Source: Bacteroidota bacterium (GTDB taxonomy: Bacteria; Bacteroidota; Bacteroidia; Chitinophagales; Chitinophagaceae). From it: a stretch of 64,000 nt of DNA. Positions 1-10,300 of this stretch are shown here, one piece after another. The stretch is taken from the NCBI GenBank assembly GCA_018267575.1, contig JAFDYF010000069.1, forward strand, positions 62,001-126,000. The letters are read 5' to 3'. Made by a program: the position numbers and the translations under genes. Under the pieces are notes generated by a model. It saw only the letters and a program-made list of their open reading frames with translations. It was not told the DNA's origin and ran no database searches. Position 1 is the first letter of the stretch; every line of letters begins with the position of its first letter.

Positions 1-536
1 CAGCGCAGGTTGGGGTGGCGGCTTTGTTTATCAATTATTGTACGGAGAGTGGTGCCGGTATTAGTAATGCTGGCGCATCCCGCTTATTGTTTGTCAGCTT
101 ACTGCTGTTTACGATTGGGCGGTTTGTGGGCACGGCATTGATGAGGTTTATTGCCCCAAATAAGCTCCTTACTATGTATGCATTGATCAATATTGTGCTG
201 AGCGCCTTGGTCATGTGGAAACATGAATGGTTGTCTGTGTATGCATTAATGGCGATATTTTTCTTCGAGAGCATTATGTTCCCCACCATTTTTGCATTGG
301 GGGTAAAAGATTTGGGTCATCATACCAAAAAAGCATCTTCGTTTATTATCATGGCAATAGTGGGAGGGGCGATTGCCCCCTATGTCATGGGCATGTTTAT
401 TAAGGATTATTCCACCGCCTTTTCCTATATAGTTCCACTTCTCTGTTTTATTGTAGTAGCTTGGTATGGATGGTTTGGCTGTCGTGTGAAAGGTGCAGCA
501 GATGCGGGACCTGTTAAGGTGCAATTAAGGCATTGA
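1..536 (+). CDS. FucP-like MFS sugar transporter, 3' part only
   Basis: This is the C-terminal part of a major facilitator superfamily permease. The reading frame is already open at base 3 and reads through the GTG at 15, so the true start lies left of the window. About 177 residues remain, with five or six hydrophobic segments. Phrases such as FINYCTESGAGIS followed by FTIGRFVGTALMRF and a late GGAIAPYVMG segment match the FucP/glucose-galactose permease family, which carries sugar with H+ or Na+ across the inner membrane. The sugar cannot be told from this half. An L-fucose pathway lies 36 kb away, so a fucose role is possible but not shown. Family assignment is fairly sure. Confidence 0.75.
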   Translation, partial: AQVGVAALFINYCTESGAGISNAGASRLLFVSLLLFTIGRFVGTALMRFIAPNKLLTMYALINIVLSALVMWKHEWLSVYALMAIFFFESIMFPTIFALGVKDLGHHTKKASSFIIMAIVGGAIAPYVMGMFIKDYSTAFSYIVPLLCFIVVAWYGWFGCRVKGAADAGPVKVQLRH

Positions 537-604
537 TATTTGCTGCAAGGTATTTGCCATTTTTCGTAGTAGATTTGAGATTGAGAATGCGCTTCGGGAA
601 ACTC

Positions 605-621
605 AAAAGCTAAGCCCTATA
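605..621 (+). repeat. 17-bp upstream motif, copy 1
   Basis: AAAAGCTAAGCCCTATA lies 3 bp before the ATG of the membrane protein at 625. The same 17 bases with one difference (C to T) occur at 4334-4350, just before the NRPS-PKS start. Its role is unknown: it may be part of a promoter or an untranslated leader. Confidence 0.45.
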
Positions 622-624
622 TTT

Positions 625-2277
625 ATGCCCACCCTTACAAAATCAAACAAAGCTGTTTTTGTAGCTGCAGCCATTATTTTATTGCTCATGGCATTTGTAC
701 AATGCTATAAAACCACACATGACCTCCATTTTGCATTTGATGTAGACTTTGATCGTGATATTGGGTTTGCGAGGGGCACGATGAATGGCCATTATGGAGA
801 AGACCCCAACTATAAAGGCGAATATCTTTGGTATAACCCGATGCTGTTCACCATTGAAGCAGCCATCTCTAAATGGACATCCACCCCTATAAATGTGGTA
901 GTGGTGCGAGCGGGCGCTTATCTCAATTTACTGGGACCGATTTGCTTTTTTTTAATGGCGGCCTATTTCTTTGGGATGGAAGTAGCCCTTGGCAGTCTGT
1001 TTGCATTTTTGTTTGTTCCCGCTGCTCTTGCGAATGGCGGGGAGTGTTATAACTATTCGCCATGGCTATATCCATTTTGTTTTGCCCAGTTTGTGTTTTT
1101 TATCGACATGGTTTTGTGTTATAAGGCATTTTTGTCCCAAAAATATAGTTGGTTTATTTGGCTAGGGGTAGCTATCGGTCTTAGTTTTCTCGCTCATGCT
1201 GCACCTGTTATTTTGATTATCCTAATTATGGGTTCGATTCAGGGAAGAAAGATTCTTGCTTCTATGATTGCTAAATCTTATGTACAAATAAAAAAATATT
1301 TTTTTCAAGGTACTCTTTGCGCCATCTTTTTTATTCTTGCTGCTTCCCCTTTATTATACTACATCGTTGGTAAGTATCATTTGCATACCATCAATCGATC
1401 ACCCATGGATTATACGGATGGCATGTTTTATTTGAGCCATTATATGGAAATGATAAAGGAAAACCTATCTATTTCTTTTTTGGTTGCATTGATTGGTTTC
1501 ATTTGGTTTTATAAAAATTTCCATCAACAATTGATCAGGCGGATGATTTTTGACTGGTTGCTTTTTGCTATTATTATGTATATCTATGCAAGTTTGGTCG
1601 CCTATTTTGATTACAGCCAATATGGCATTCATTTACCGGGCACGGTGCCTTCCTATCATTACTATTTTTATTTAAAAATGGTTGAATGGGTTTTCTTCGG
1701 TTTTGGCTTTGTTTTTTTAACCAAATGGTTGGTAAACGCTGTTGTGGGATTTTTGACCAAACAGAAATACCAATTTGCAGCCCTGTACCCTGCAATTATT
1801 TTTTCTTTTTTGTTATTGTGCCTTGCGATAGTGATGTATCCTTCTTACCAAAAAAGACCAGAATTTGTTTCTATGAGAAATTTGTCGTTGGTAAAAGAAA
1901 GGGATAAGAATAAAGTTGAACTGTACCATTTTATATTGAAAGATATTCCTGAAGACAAAGTAATCTTATGCGAGGCCATGGATACCATATCGCTCTTCCC
2001 CGTGATGGCCACTGCTAGAAAAACGGTTGCGGTTGCTGGTACTTTTTCAAATCCTTATGTTGATTTTTATGAACGGGAAAATGACCAGACTAATATGTTA
2101 CTTTATTTAAAGAATGGTGAACCTGTAACTGCAAAACATTTATTTAGTAAATATGATGTTGATTTTGTATTGTTGGCTAACAAACGAGCTATTGACTACC
2201 ATGCTTTGGAGCCGATGACTGGGAAAATCGTTTTTAGGAACGATGGTTTCGTGATGTATAGTATCAAGAAATGGTGA
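625..2277 (+). CDS. polytopic membrane protein, GT-C glycosyltransferase-like
   Basis: The protein has 550 residues with about ten hydrophobic segments and an N-terminal membrane anchor. The first extracytoplasmic loop, about residues 33-70, is acidic (FDVDFDRDIGFARG). An acidic pair in the first loop after TM1 is the usual arrangement of GT-C enzymes of the PMT/ArnT type, which use lipid-linked sugar donors. A soluble-looking C-terminal part (about 410-550) follows the last membrane helix. I could not identify a specific family, so the GT-C label rests on topology and the acidic loop only. The gene lies 88 bp after the transporter and 148 bp before the sulfatase-like gene on the same strand. 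A short motif shared with the NRPS-PKS upstream region precedes its ATG. Confidence 0.5.
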   Translation: MPTLTKSNKAVFVAAAIILLLMAFVQCYKTTHDLHFAFDVDFDRDIGFARGTMNGHYGEDPNYKGEYLWYNPMLFTIEAAISKWTSTPINVVVVRAGAYLNLLGPICFFLMAAYFFGMEVALGSLFAFLFVPAALANGGECYNYSPWLYPFCFAQFVFFIDMVLCYKAFLSQKYSWFIWLGVAIGLSFLAHAAPVILIILIMGSIQGRKILASMIAKSYVQIKKYFFQGTLCAIFFILAASPLLYYIVGKYHLHTINRSPMDYTDGMFYLSHYMEMIKENLSISFLVALIGFIWFYKNFHQQLIRRMIFDWLLFAIIMYIYASLVAYFDYSQYGIHLPGTVPSYHYYFYLKMVEWVFFGFGFVFLTKWLVNAVVGFLTKQKYQFAALYPAIIFSFLLLCLAIVMYPSYQKRPEFVSMRNLSLVKERDKNKVELYHFILKDIPEDKVILCEAMDTISLFPVMATARKTVAVAGTFSNPYVDFYERENDQTNMLLYLKNGEPVTAKHLFSKYDVDFVLLANKRAIDYHALEPMTGKIVFRNDGFVMYSIKKW

Positions 2278-2425
2278 TATTGAATCTTCAACCCACTTTT
2301 TTCTACTTCTTGATTAGCCTTAAGAATTATTGATTTAAAACCGGTAAAAAGTAATTCTATGCAATAATTACAAATCCATTTCGTTGCAGTGATGAGGTTT
2401 TTTAAGATTAATAATAGTTCGCTAG

Positions 2426-3931
2426 ATGACTCCGAAAAAGTTATGGATTGCCATTTTATTGCTACCAATCTTCTTTCTATTACAAAATTATAATGAGGTT
2501 ATTGGTTTTCTGGCGTCTCGGCAAATTCTGGTTTATGCGTCCGTTATTTATAGCTTATTAGCTATTGGGTATTTGATTTTATACATTTTTCGTGTAGATC
2601 AATCAAAATCTTTATTGATACTTTTTGTTATCTGCATTTGTTTTCTATTCTTCACACCTATTTACGATTTTCTTCATTGGCTAAGTTTTAATACCCCTCT
2701 AGGGAGTTATTGGGTGGTATTCCCGTTAATATTTTTTTTCCAATTTGGGTTAATAAGGAAGATTATAAAATCACCTGCCATTCCCTTGCGTTTTGTGAAA
2801 CTGTTGAATCTGATAATGATTTTTCTTGTGCTTTCATCAATAGTGACCTTGTTCATCAACTATGAAAATTCAAAAAAAGACCATAATCTTATTTACCCTG
2901 GAAAACCCATTTCGGATAGTTATATACCCGTACAGGAACCTGACAGTAGTAAGCCCGATATCTATTTCCTGCTTTTTGATGAGTATACCAATGGGGCGAC
3001 TCTCAAAAAAATCTGGAACTATGATAATTCGGGGATTGCGGATTGGCTAAAACAGAAAGGTTTTTATGTCGCTGACAGCACGAAGACAAATTATAATTTT
3101 ACGCTGTTCTCACTTAGTTCCATTTTCAATATGAACTATCTTGACCCTCAAAAGGGCAATGATGGAACAGTGACTAAAAATGTGATGAAGGCCAATCAGT
3201 CGCTTAGTGATAATGAAGTGTTTTCCATTTTACAGAAGGAAAATTATTCCATCCATTTTTTTGCGCCTTTCCGAAACCGCATTGAAGAGAACCAGTTAGG
3301 GCATTTTTTTGATTTCCTCATCGATCGGCAGATGTTCATGCAAACACTTCCAGGCAGTGCCATGGAAAAAATAAAATGGCGAATCAAGGGAAGTCGGTTT
3401 TACAAACCAAATAATAGTCATCCTGACGATGAATTGGTTGAAAAAAATAGGTTGATTGAACACACCATTGATGAGATTAAAGGCACAACTGATAGCACTC
3501 TGAACAGAAAGCCCCGTTTTGTATATGGGCACTTAATGATTACGCATATCCCCCATGTCTTGGATTCCTTTGGGAAAATTATGACCGAGAAGGAGATATT
3601 AGGTCTAACACCTTTTCAGACCTATACTGAGCAGATAACCTATGCGAACCAAGTAATCAAGGAATTGGTTTCTTATATCCAGTCACATAACAAAAGAAAA
3701 ACGATTGTGATTATTGAGGGCGACCACGGTTTTAGGCATTTTACGCCGGAATTGATGCCCATTTATTCTTTCCCGAACCTTAGTACGGTTTACTTCCCAG
3801 ATATGGATTATTCGTTAATGACCCAACACCTCAGCCCTGTTAACTTATTTAGGGTGGTTTTTGATAAATATTTTGGGTTGCACTTGCCACTTTTGAAAGA
3901 TTCATGCATCAATGTAAAGGATGAGCCATAG
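2426..3931 (+). CDS. membrane-anchored sulfatase-like hydrolase
   Basis: The protein has 501 residues. Residues 1-145 hold about five membrane helices, and the rest forms an extracytoplasmic alkaline-phosphatase-superfamily domain. Visible hallmarks are PDIYFLLFDEYTNG at about 183, giving the metal-binding aspartate and a candidate nucleophile region, and EGDHGFRHF near 430, the usual D-H metal site. Relatives include LtaS-type phosphoglycerol transferases and membrane sulfatases. There is no clear C-x-P-x-R sulfatase signature, so a phosphotransferase or phosphodiesterase is as likely as a sulfatase. It lies between a GT-C-like gene and the NRPS-PKS genes on the same strand. Together the two upstream genes could modify a surface polymer, but this is only inference. 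Confidence 0.6.
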   Translation: MTPKKLWIAILLLPIFFLLQNYNEVIGFLASRQILVYASVIYSLLAIGYLILYIFRVDQSKSLLILFVICICFLFFTPIYDFLHWLSFNTPLGSYWVVFPLIFFFQFGLIRKIIKSPAIPLRFVKLLNLIMIFLVLSSIVTLFINYENSKKDHNLIYPGKPISDSYIPVQEPDSSKPDIYFLLFDEYTNGATLKKIWNYDNSGIADWLKQKGFYVADSTKTNYNFTLFSLSSIFNMNYLDPQKGNDGTVTKNVMKANQSLSDNEVFSILQKENYSIHFFAPFRNRIEENQLGHFFDFLIDRQMFMQTLPGSAMEKIKWRIKGSRFYKPNNSHPDDELVEKNRLIEHTIDEIKGTTDSTLNRKPRFVYGHLMITHIPHVLDSFGKIMTEKEILGLTPFQTYTEQITYANQVIKELVSYIQSHNKRKTIVIIEGDHGFRHFTPELMPIYSFPNLSTVYFPDMDYSLMTQHLSPVNLFRVVFDKYFGLHLPLLKDSCINVKDEP

Positions 3932-4356
3932 ATTTTTTGATTTTGATATTAAGGAAACGATTGAAAAATTATATTTAAAAAAGCCAAATACTCTGTACAA
4001 AACTTCCGTATTTTTTTGGTCGGATTTGTTGAATTTTATCATTATTGTTTTGTACTTTAGCGAGTCACACCAAAACATTACCCTAAACCCGTGTGTTTTG
4101 AGTTCCGATTAAGCATTACGATGCAATTTCATCTTATCATTTGGCGTTAACCTCTGTAATTACCTTTTCCTAACTAATGAGTTTTGATACTTGGGAATTG
4201 CTTGATTGCTGAAGTTAATATTGATTTAATTATTGACTAGGAATCCACAAAATGAAGAAGGATTCTCCATTTGATTATTTTAATGATGTTCAATATCCTA
4301 TTAACTGCTTTCCAAGAGTTTTTCGAAAGCAATAAAAGCTAAGCCTTATAAATTTT
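3932..4356 (+). other. 425-bp non-coding stretch before the NRPS-PKS genes
   Basis: No convincing gene is present. A 63-codon frame (3921-4112) overlaps the end of the sulfatase-like gene but has no family features. A TACTTTAG box at 4053-4060, with TTG at 4029-4031 about 21 bp upstream, resembles the Bacteroidota promoter pattern (TTG, about 19-21 bp, TAnnTTTG), but the match is loose. The stretch ends in the 17-bp motif shared with position 605. It is the most likely site of control for the biosynthetic genes. Confidence 0.4.
4334..4350 (+). repeat. 17-bp upstream motif, copy 2
   Basis: AAAAGCTAAGCCTTATA lies 6 bp before the GTG at 4357 and 12 bp before the ATG at 4363. It matches copy 1 at 605-621 in 16 of 17 positions. 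Both copies sit directly upstream of a start codon on the same strand. Confidence 0.45.
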
Positions 4357-7300
4357 GTGGATATGAATGATCAGGTCCTTACATCCTGGCCCAGGGAAAA
4401 AAATATTGTTGAAATATTTACCAATCAGGTAAACAAAACACCTGATCGTGTGGCCGTATTGTATAAGGGTCAAAAGCTGAGTTATCGGGAACTTAATGAG
4501 AAATCAAACCAGTTGGCTCGTTTTCTTATTGCAAAGAAAGTAAAAAGGGAAACGCTCATTCCCATTTGTATAGACCGCTCATTGGAAATGATTATCGGAA
4601 TTTTGGGTATCTTAAAAGCAGGTGCAGCCTATGTGCCCATCGACCCTGAATATCCGGATGATCGGATTGGCTATATGTTGGATGATATAAATGCTTCTTT
4701 GCTGTTAAGTACTTCTCAATATAAAACAAAGCTATCCCCAATAAGGAATATAAAGGTTCTTGAACTCGATAAGGATTGGAAAGATATTTCACAACATGGT
4801 AAAGAGAATCTGGACTCCTTCCCTCAACCCCAAGACCTTGCTTATGTCATTTACACTTCTGGCTCTACAGGTAAGCCCAAAGGAGTGATGATTGAACACC
4901 ATAGCCTCATGTGCTATCTCACAAACAGCAAGGCAAGGTATATCAATGATGAGACAAATGGTTCGGGCACTTTTTTCCATCTTTCTTACAGTTTTGATGG
5001 TTCGGTGACCAGTCTTTTTATGCCATTTTTGTGGGGAAATTCCATAGTGCTGCAAGCATCCGGTGCCCACGAAATTTTTGGCAAGGAGTATTTTGAAAAT
5101 AATGCCCCATACGATTTTATTAAGCTTACACCGGCACATATGCCATTATTGCAAATGGCGGTGAAAGGTAAATTAGAGAATATTACTAAACGGTTGGTAT
5201 TGGGTGGTGAAGCATTAAAGTGGGGGCATATAAAATATTTGGTAGAGGAAGGTTCTGACATAGAGATTGTAAATGAATATGGCCCTACGGAAGCAACCGT
5301 GGGTTGTTGCGTTTTTCGTTTTCATACAGTTCCGAAAGATAAGAAGGATATTATTCCAATCGGTAAGCCATTAGAAAACGTTTCTCTATACATCCTTGAT
5401 CAGAACCTGCAGCCAGTAACCGGACAAGATGCAGGTGAATTATTCATAAGTGGGGCACAACTTGCAAGGGGGTACCTGAACAAACCTGAACTGACTGCGG
5501 AAAAGTTTGTTCCGAATCCCTTTGCCAAAGAGCCAGGAGCGAGGATGTATAAAACGGGAGACATTGTCCGCTGGCTGCCGGATGGGAATATAGAATATCT
5601 CGGAAGACAGGACGACCAGGTAAAGATTCGTGGTTTCCGAATTGAATTGGGAGAAGTAGAAAATGCGCTGCAAGAATGCCCTGGGATTGAGCAATCAGTA
5701 GTATTAGCAAAAGAAGATGCTTCTGGAGAGAAAAACCTTTATGCTTATGTGGTTGCCAAAGGGGTTTATAACAAAAGTTCTACCATTGGTTTTCTTAAGG
5801 CAAAATTGCCTGAATATATGATGCCGAACCGCATCATTTCAGTAAGTGCTATGCCCCTTACTTCCAATGGAAAAATAGATAAAAAGGCTTTGCTCGAGAT
5901 TGACCCATACCAATTTTCCGGCAACGAATATGTGTCTGCAAGAAACCAAACAGAAGCAGCAATTACCCCCATTTTCGAAAAATTGCTCCAATTGGAAAAA
6001 TTTGGGGTGAACAATAATTTCTTTGAGTTTGGGGGAAACTCCATCCTGGCCATCAAAGCGGTGGCACTGCTTAAGGAAAAGGGTTTTGATTTGCCCATTA
6101 CCAAATTATACCAATACCCAACCATCAGTGGTATAGCCAAATATCTTGATGGTGGGACAAAAGCAAAACCAACCAAGAAGAACAAACATCTTTCGAGCAG
6201 CAGTGGCGATATTGCTGTGATTGGAATGTCAGGCCGTTTTCCAGGTGCAAACAGTATTGAGGAATTATGGGGAGTTCTGAGTGAAGGGAAGGAAACCATT
6301 TCTTTCTTTACTAAAGAAGAGCTTGATCCTTTTTTACCTAAATCAACAATCGACGATCCCGATTATGTAAAAGCTCGAGGGATCATTGATGGGGCTGATA
6401 AATTTGACGCAGCTTTTTTTAAGATGAGCCCTAGGACGGCCGAGGTGATGGATCCTCAACACCGTATATTCTTGGAGATTTCTTGGGAGGCACTGGAAAA
6501 ATCAGGACATCTTCCCGAAACTTATGATGGTGCTATTGGTGTTTTTGCCGGAACTGGAAACAATACTTATTTTCTAAACAATGTACAGGATCATAAACAA
6601 CTGATGGAAACCATAGGGGTTTTCAATGTGATGATCTTTAACGAGAAGGATTATATTGCTTCGAGAACGGCATACGAAATAAACCTTAAAGGGCCTGCCG
6701 TGAGTGTGCATTCGGCTTGTTCCACTTCCTTATTGGCCATTGCCCAAGCTGTTCAAAGTATTCGGAATGGTCAGTGTGATATTGCCTTGGCAGGGGGGGC
6801 TTCAGTCACTGTGCCTATTAAAAGCGGACATATTTATCAGGAAGGAGCCATGCTTAGCCGTGATGGTCATTGTCGATCTTTCGATGCGGAGGCGGGGGGC
6901 ACTGTGTTCAGTGATGGTGCAGGGGTGGTACTATTGAAAAGAAGAGAAGAGGCAGAAATGGATGGAGATACCATATATGCGATTATAAAGGGGGTAGGTG
7001 TGAATAACGATGGAGGTGGCAAGGGAAGTTTTACAGCTCCTAGTACTGAAGGGCAGGCAGGGGCTATTAGCATGGCTATTGAAAACTCTGGCATTTCACC
7101 CGCCACAATCAGTTATGTTGAAACGCATGGTACAGCCACCCCCATTGGCGACCCCATCGAAATAGAGGGCTTAAAGATGGCTTTCGGTGATCAGCCACAA
7201 AAACAATATTGTGCTATCGGTTCCATTAAAAGCAATATGGGGCATCTAACTGCCGCTGCTGGCGTAGCCGGTTTTATAAAAACAGTACTGTCCCTACATT

Positions 7301-10300
7301 ATAAAAAATTATTGCCTTCCATTAATTTCAACAAGCCCAACCCAAACATCGATTTCGAAAACTCTCCCTTTTTTGTAAATACCTCGTTTAAGGATTGGCA
7401 GGTAAATGGGCCTAGAAGGGCAGGTGTAAGCTCTTTTGGGGTGGGGGGGACCAATGTTCATGTTATTGTTGAGGAGTTCGAAAATAAAAAGCACGAAACC
7501 TCTGGTTCAAGACCCTTTCAATTAATCAATTGGTCGGCAAAAACATCTACCAGTAGGGACGCTTATGCCAAAAAATTAGCTCATTATCTCAAAGTCAATT
7601 CGGACATTAATATAGCTGATGTCGCTTTCTCATTACAAACAATGAGAAAGGACTTCAATGCCCGCCGTTTCCTGATTGCATCCAATAATAATGAACTGCT
7701 GGAAAAGCTAAGAGCCAACCCTATTCCTGCATCTGAGACATTGGAATTGAAGGAAAATTTAGATGAAATTGTTTTCAGTTTTCCTGGACAGGGAGCTCAA
7801 TATCTGAACATGGGTATTGACCTGTACAAGAATGAAGAAGTATTCCGTCAGGCGGTAGATGATTGTGCAAATATTTTACTTGACATACTGGATTTTGATA
7901 TCCGGGGTATCATTTACCCGAAGGATGATGGAGCGAAGGCTCAGGAAAACATCAATAATACTTTCTATACCCAACCAGCCATATTCGTGATTGAATATGC
8001 GACTGCAAAACTTTGGATGAGTTGGGGCATAAAACCTTCAGCTTTTATAGGTCATAGCATTGGCGAATTTGTTGCTGCTCATCTGGCAGGTGTGTTTAAT
8101 TTGGAAGATGGGTTGAAATTGATAGCCACACGTGGCAGGATGATGTCAGAACTGCCAAGGGGAAGCATGCTTGCTGTGCGGGCTGATTACGACCAAATCA
8201 AATCATTATTATCACCCGATTTATCATTGGCTGTTGTGAACAGTCCCGGCTCATCGGTGATTGCGGGGCCTCAGCCATCAATTGCCGAACTCTCAAAAAA
8301 ACTTTCTGCTGCTAATATCTCATCAAAGCAGTTGGCGACCAGTCATGCGTTTCATTCTTCCATGATGGACCCCATTGTGGCTCCTTTTGAGACTGTGGTA
8401 AAATCGGTTAAGCTCAATTTGCCATTGGTGCCCATTGTGTCCACGGTTACGGGTAAATGGATGACGGATGCAGAAGCTACCAATCCCGCGTATTGGGCAA
8501 GTCATTTGAGGTCTACCGTTAGGTTCGCTGATGCTGTAAAAACCCTTTTTGAAAATGATCAGTGGCTGGTTTTGGAAACAGGTCCTAAAAATGTTACTGC
8601 TTCGCTGATTCGTCAACAGACAAAAAAAGGAACAGTTGCTATTTCAAGTCTCGATCCAATAGAAGGTCAGTCGGAATATTATTCTATTTTAAAGGCTCTT
8701 GGACAATTATGGCTTTATGCTGTGCCAATCGATTGGGCTGCATTTTACGCAAATGAAAAAAGAACCAGGTTACAAATCCCTACTTATGCTTTCGACCACA
8801 AAGTATTGTGGGTAGATCCCATTATAAAAAATCAGCAAGCCCAAACGATCGTTCCTATCAATCATCAAAAGATCGATTTTTTACCCACTGAAAATAATAA
8901 TGATAACGCCTCTCAAAATAATACTATGAGAAAAGATGTACTCATAAAAAAAATAAAAGAAGTTTTGGAAAATGCATCTGGCATCGAAATGGAATCCGTT
9001 ACTACCGATATGAATTTTATCGAGATGGGTTTTGATTCATTATTGTTGACACAGGTTGCTTTGAACCTAAAAAAGGAATTTAAACTGCCCATTACCTTTA
9101 GGCAGCTAAATGAAGAATATAGTACACTGGATGCTTTATCTGGTTTTCTGGATGCAAACCTCCCGCAGGAATCATTCAAGCAATCCCCTTCACAATCTGT
9201 TCAGGTTGTAAGCCAGCCTAGCAATATGAACTTGCAATCTTCTCCAGTAGTGAATGATAGCACAATTGGATTGATTTCTCAGCAGATATTATTACTTTCC
9301 CAGCAAATCGCTTTGATGCAGGGCAATAATACAGGTGCTGTGAGTAATATGTCAGTTCCTCAGCCAGTATCAGTTGCGGTAACCCCTAAAAAAAATACAG
9401 AGCTTGAGGTTACAGCAGAGGAATTGGTTGAACTGAAAAAACCTTTTGGTGCTACAGCTAAAATAGAAAGGTCGGTAACTGAACTGAGCCCGAAACAAAA
9501 AGCATTTGTAGAAAATCTGTCTAAACGATATATCGCTAAAACGAAAGCCAGTAAGGATTATACACAGGAACACCGTGCTTATACAGCAGACCCTAGAGTA
9601 GTGTCAGGTTTTAGACCTGCTACTAAAGAATTGGTTTATTCTATCGTGGCGAATAAATCAAAAGGCTGTCACATTTGGGATTTGGATGGCAACGAATATG
9701 TGGATGCACTGAATGGTTTTGGTTCCAATTTCTTTGGATACCAACCCGATTTTATTGTAAATGCCATAAGGACGCAAATGGATAAAGGTTATGAGATTGG
9801 GCCACAGCATGAACTTGCCGGGCCAGTAAGTAAACTGATTTGCGAGTTTACTGGGTTTGATCGGGTAGGTCTATGCAATACCGGATCGGAAGCGGTGCTA
9901 GGCGCTATGCGCATAGCCAGGACTGTTACCGGACGGAGTATCATCGTTGCCTTTTCCGGTTCTTATCATGGCATTGTCGACGAGGTGATTGTTCGTGGAA
10001 CTAAAAAAATGAAATCATTTCCTGCTGCTCCGGGTATTATGCCTGAAGCCGTACAGAATATGTTGATATTGGATTATGGGACGGAGGAAAGTCTCCGCAT
10101 TATTCGTGAAAGGGCCGATGAGATTGCCGCAGTGTTGGTTGAGCCGGTGCAAAGCCGCCGACCAGAGTTTCAACCGGTAGGATTTCTGAAAGAGCTTAGA
10201 AAAATAACGGAGACCGCAGGTACGGTACTGGTGTTTGACGAAGTCATTTCCGGTTTCAGGATGCATCCTGGCGGTGCCCAGGCTTTGTTTGGCATCAAGG

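Noticed and set aside
4029..4060. Bacteroidota-type promoter (TTG, 21 bp, TACTTTAG) for the NRPS-PKS genes
   Set aside because: The -7 box deviates from TAnnTTTG and it would leave a leader of about 290 bases. It is mentioned in the gap entry only.
3921..4112. 63-codon open frame after the sulfatase-like gene
   Set aside because: It overlaps the end of the previous gene, has an unremarkable composition and shows no family features.
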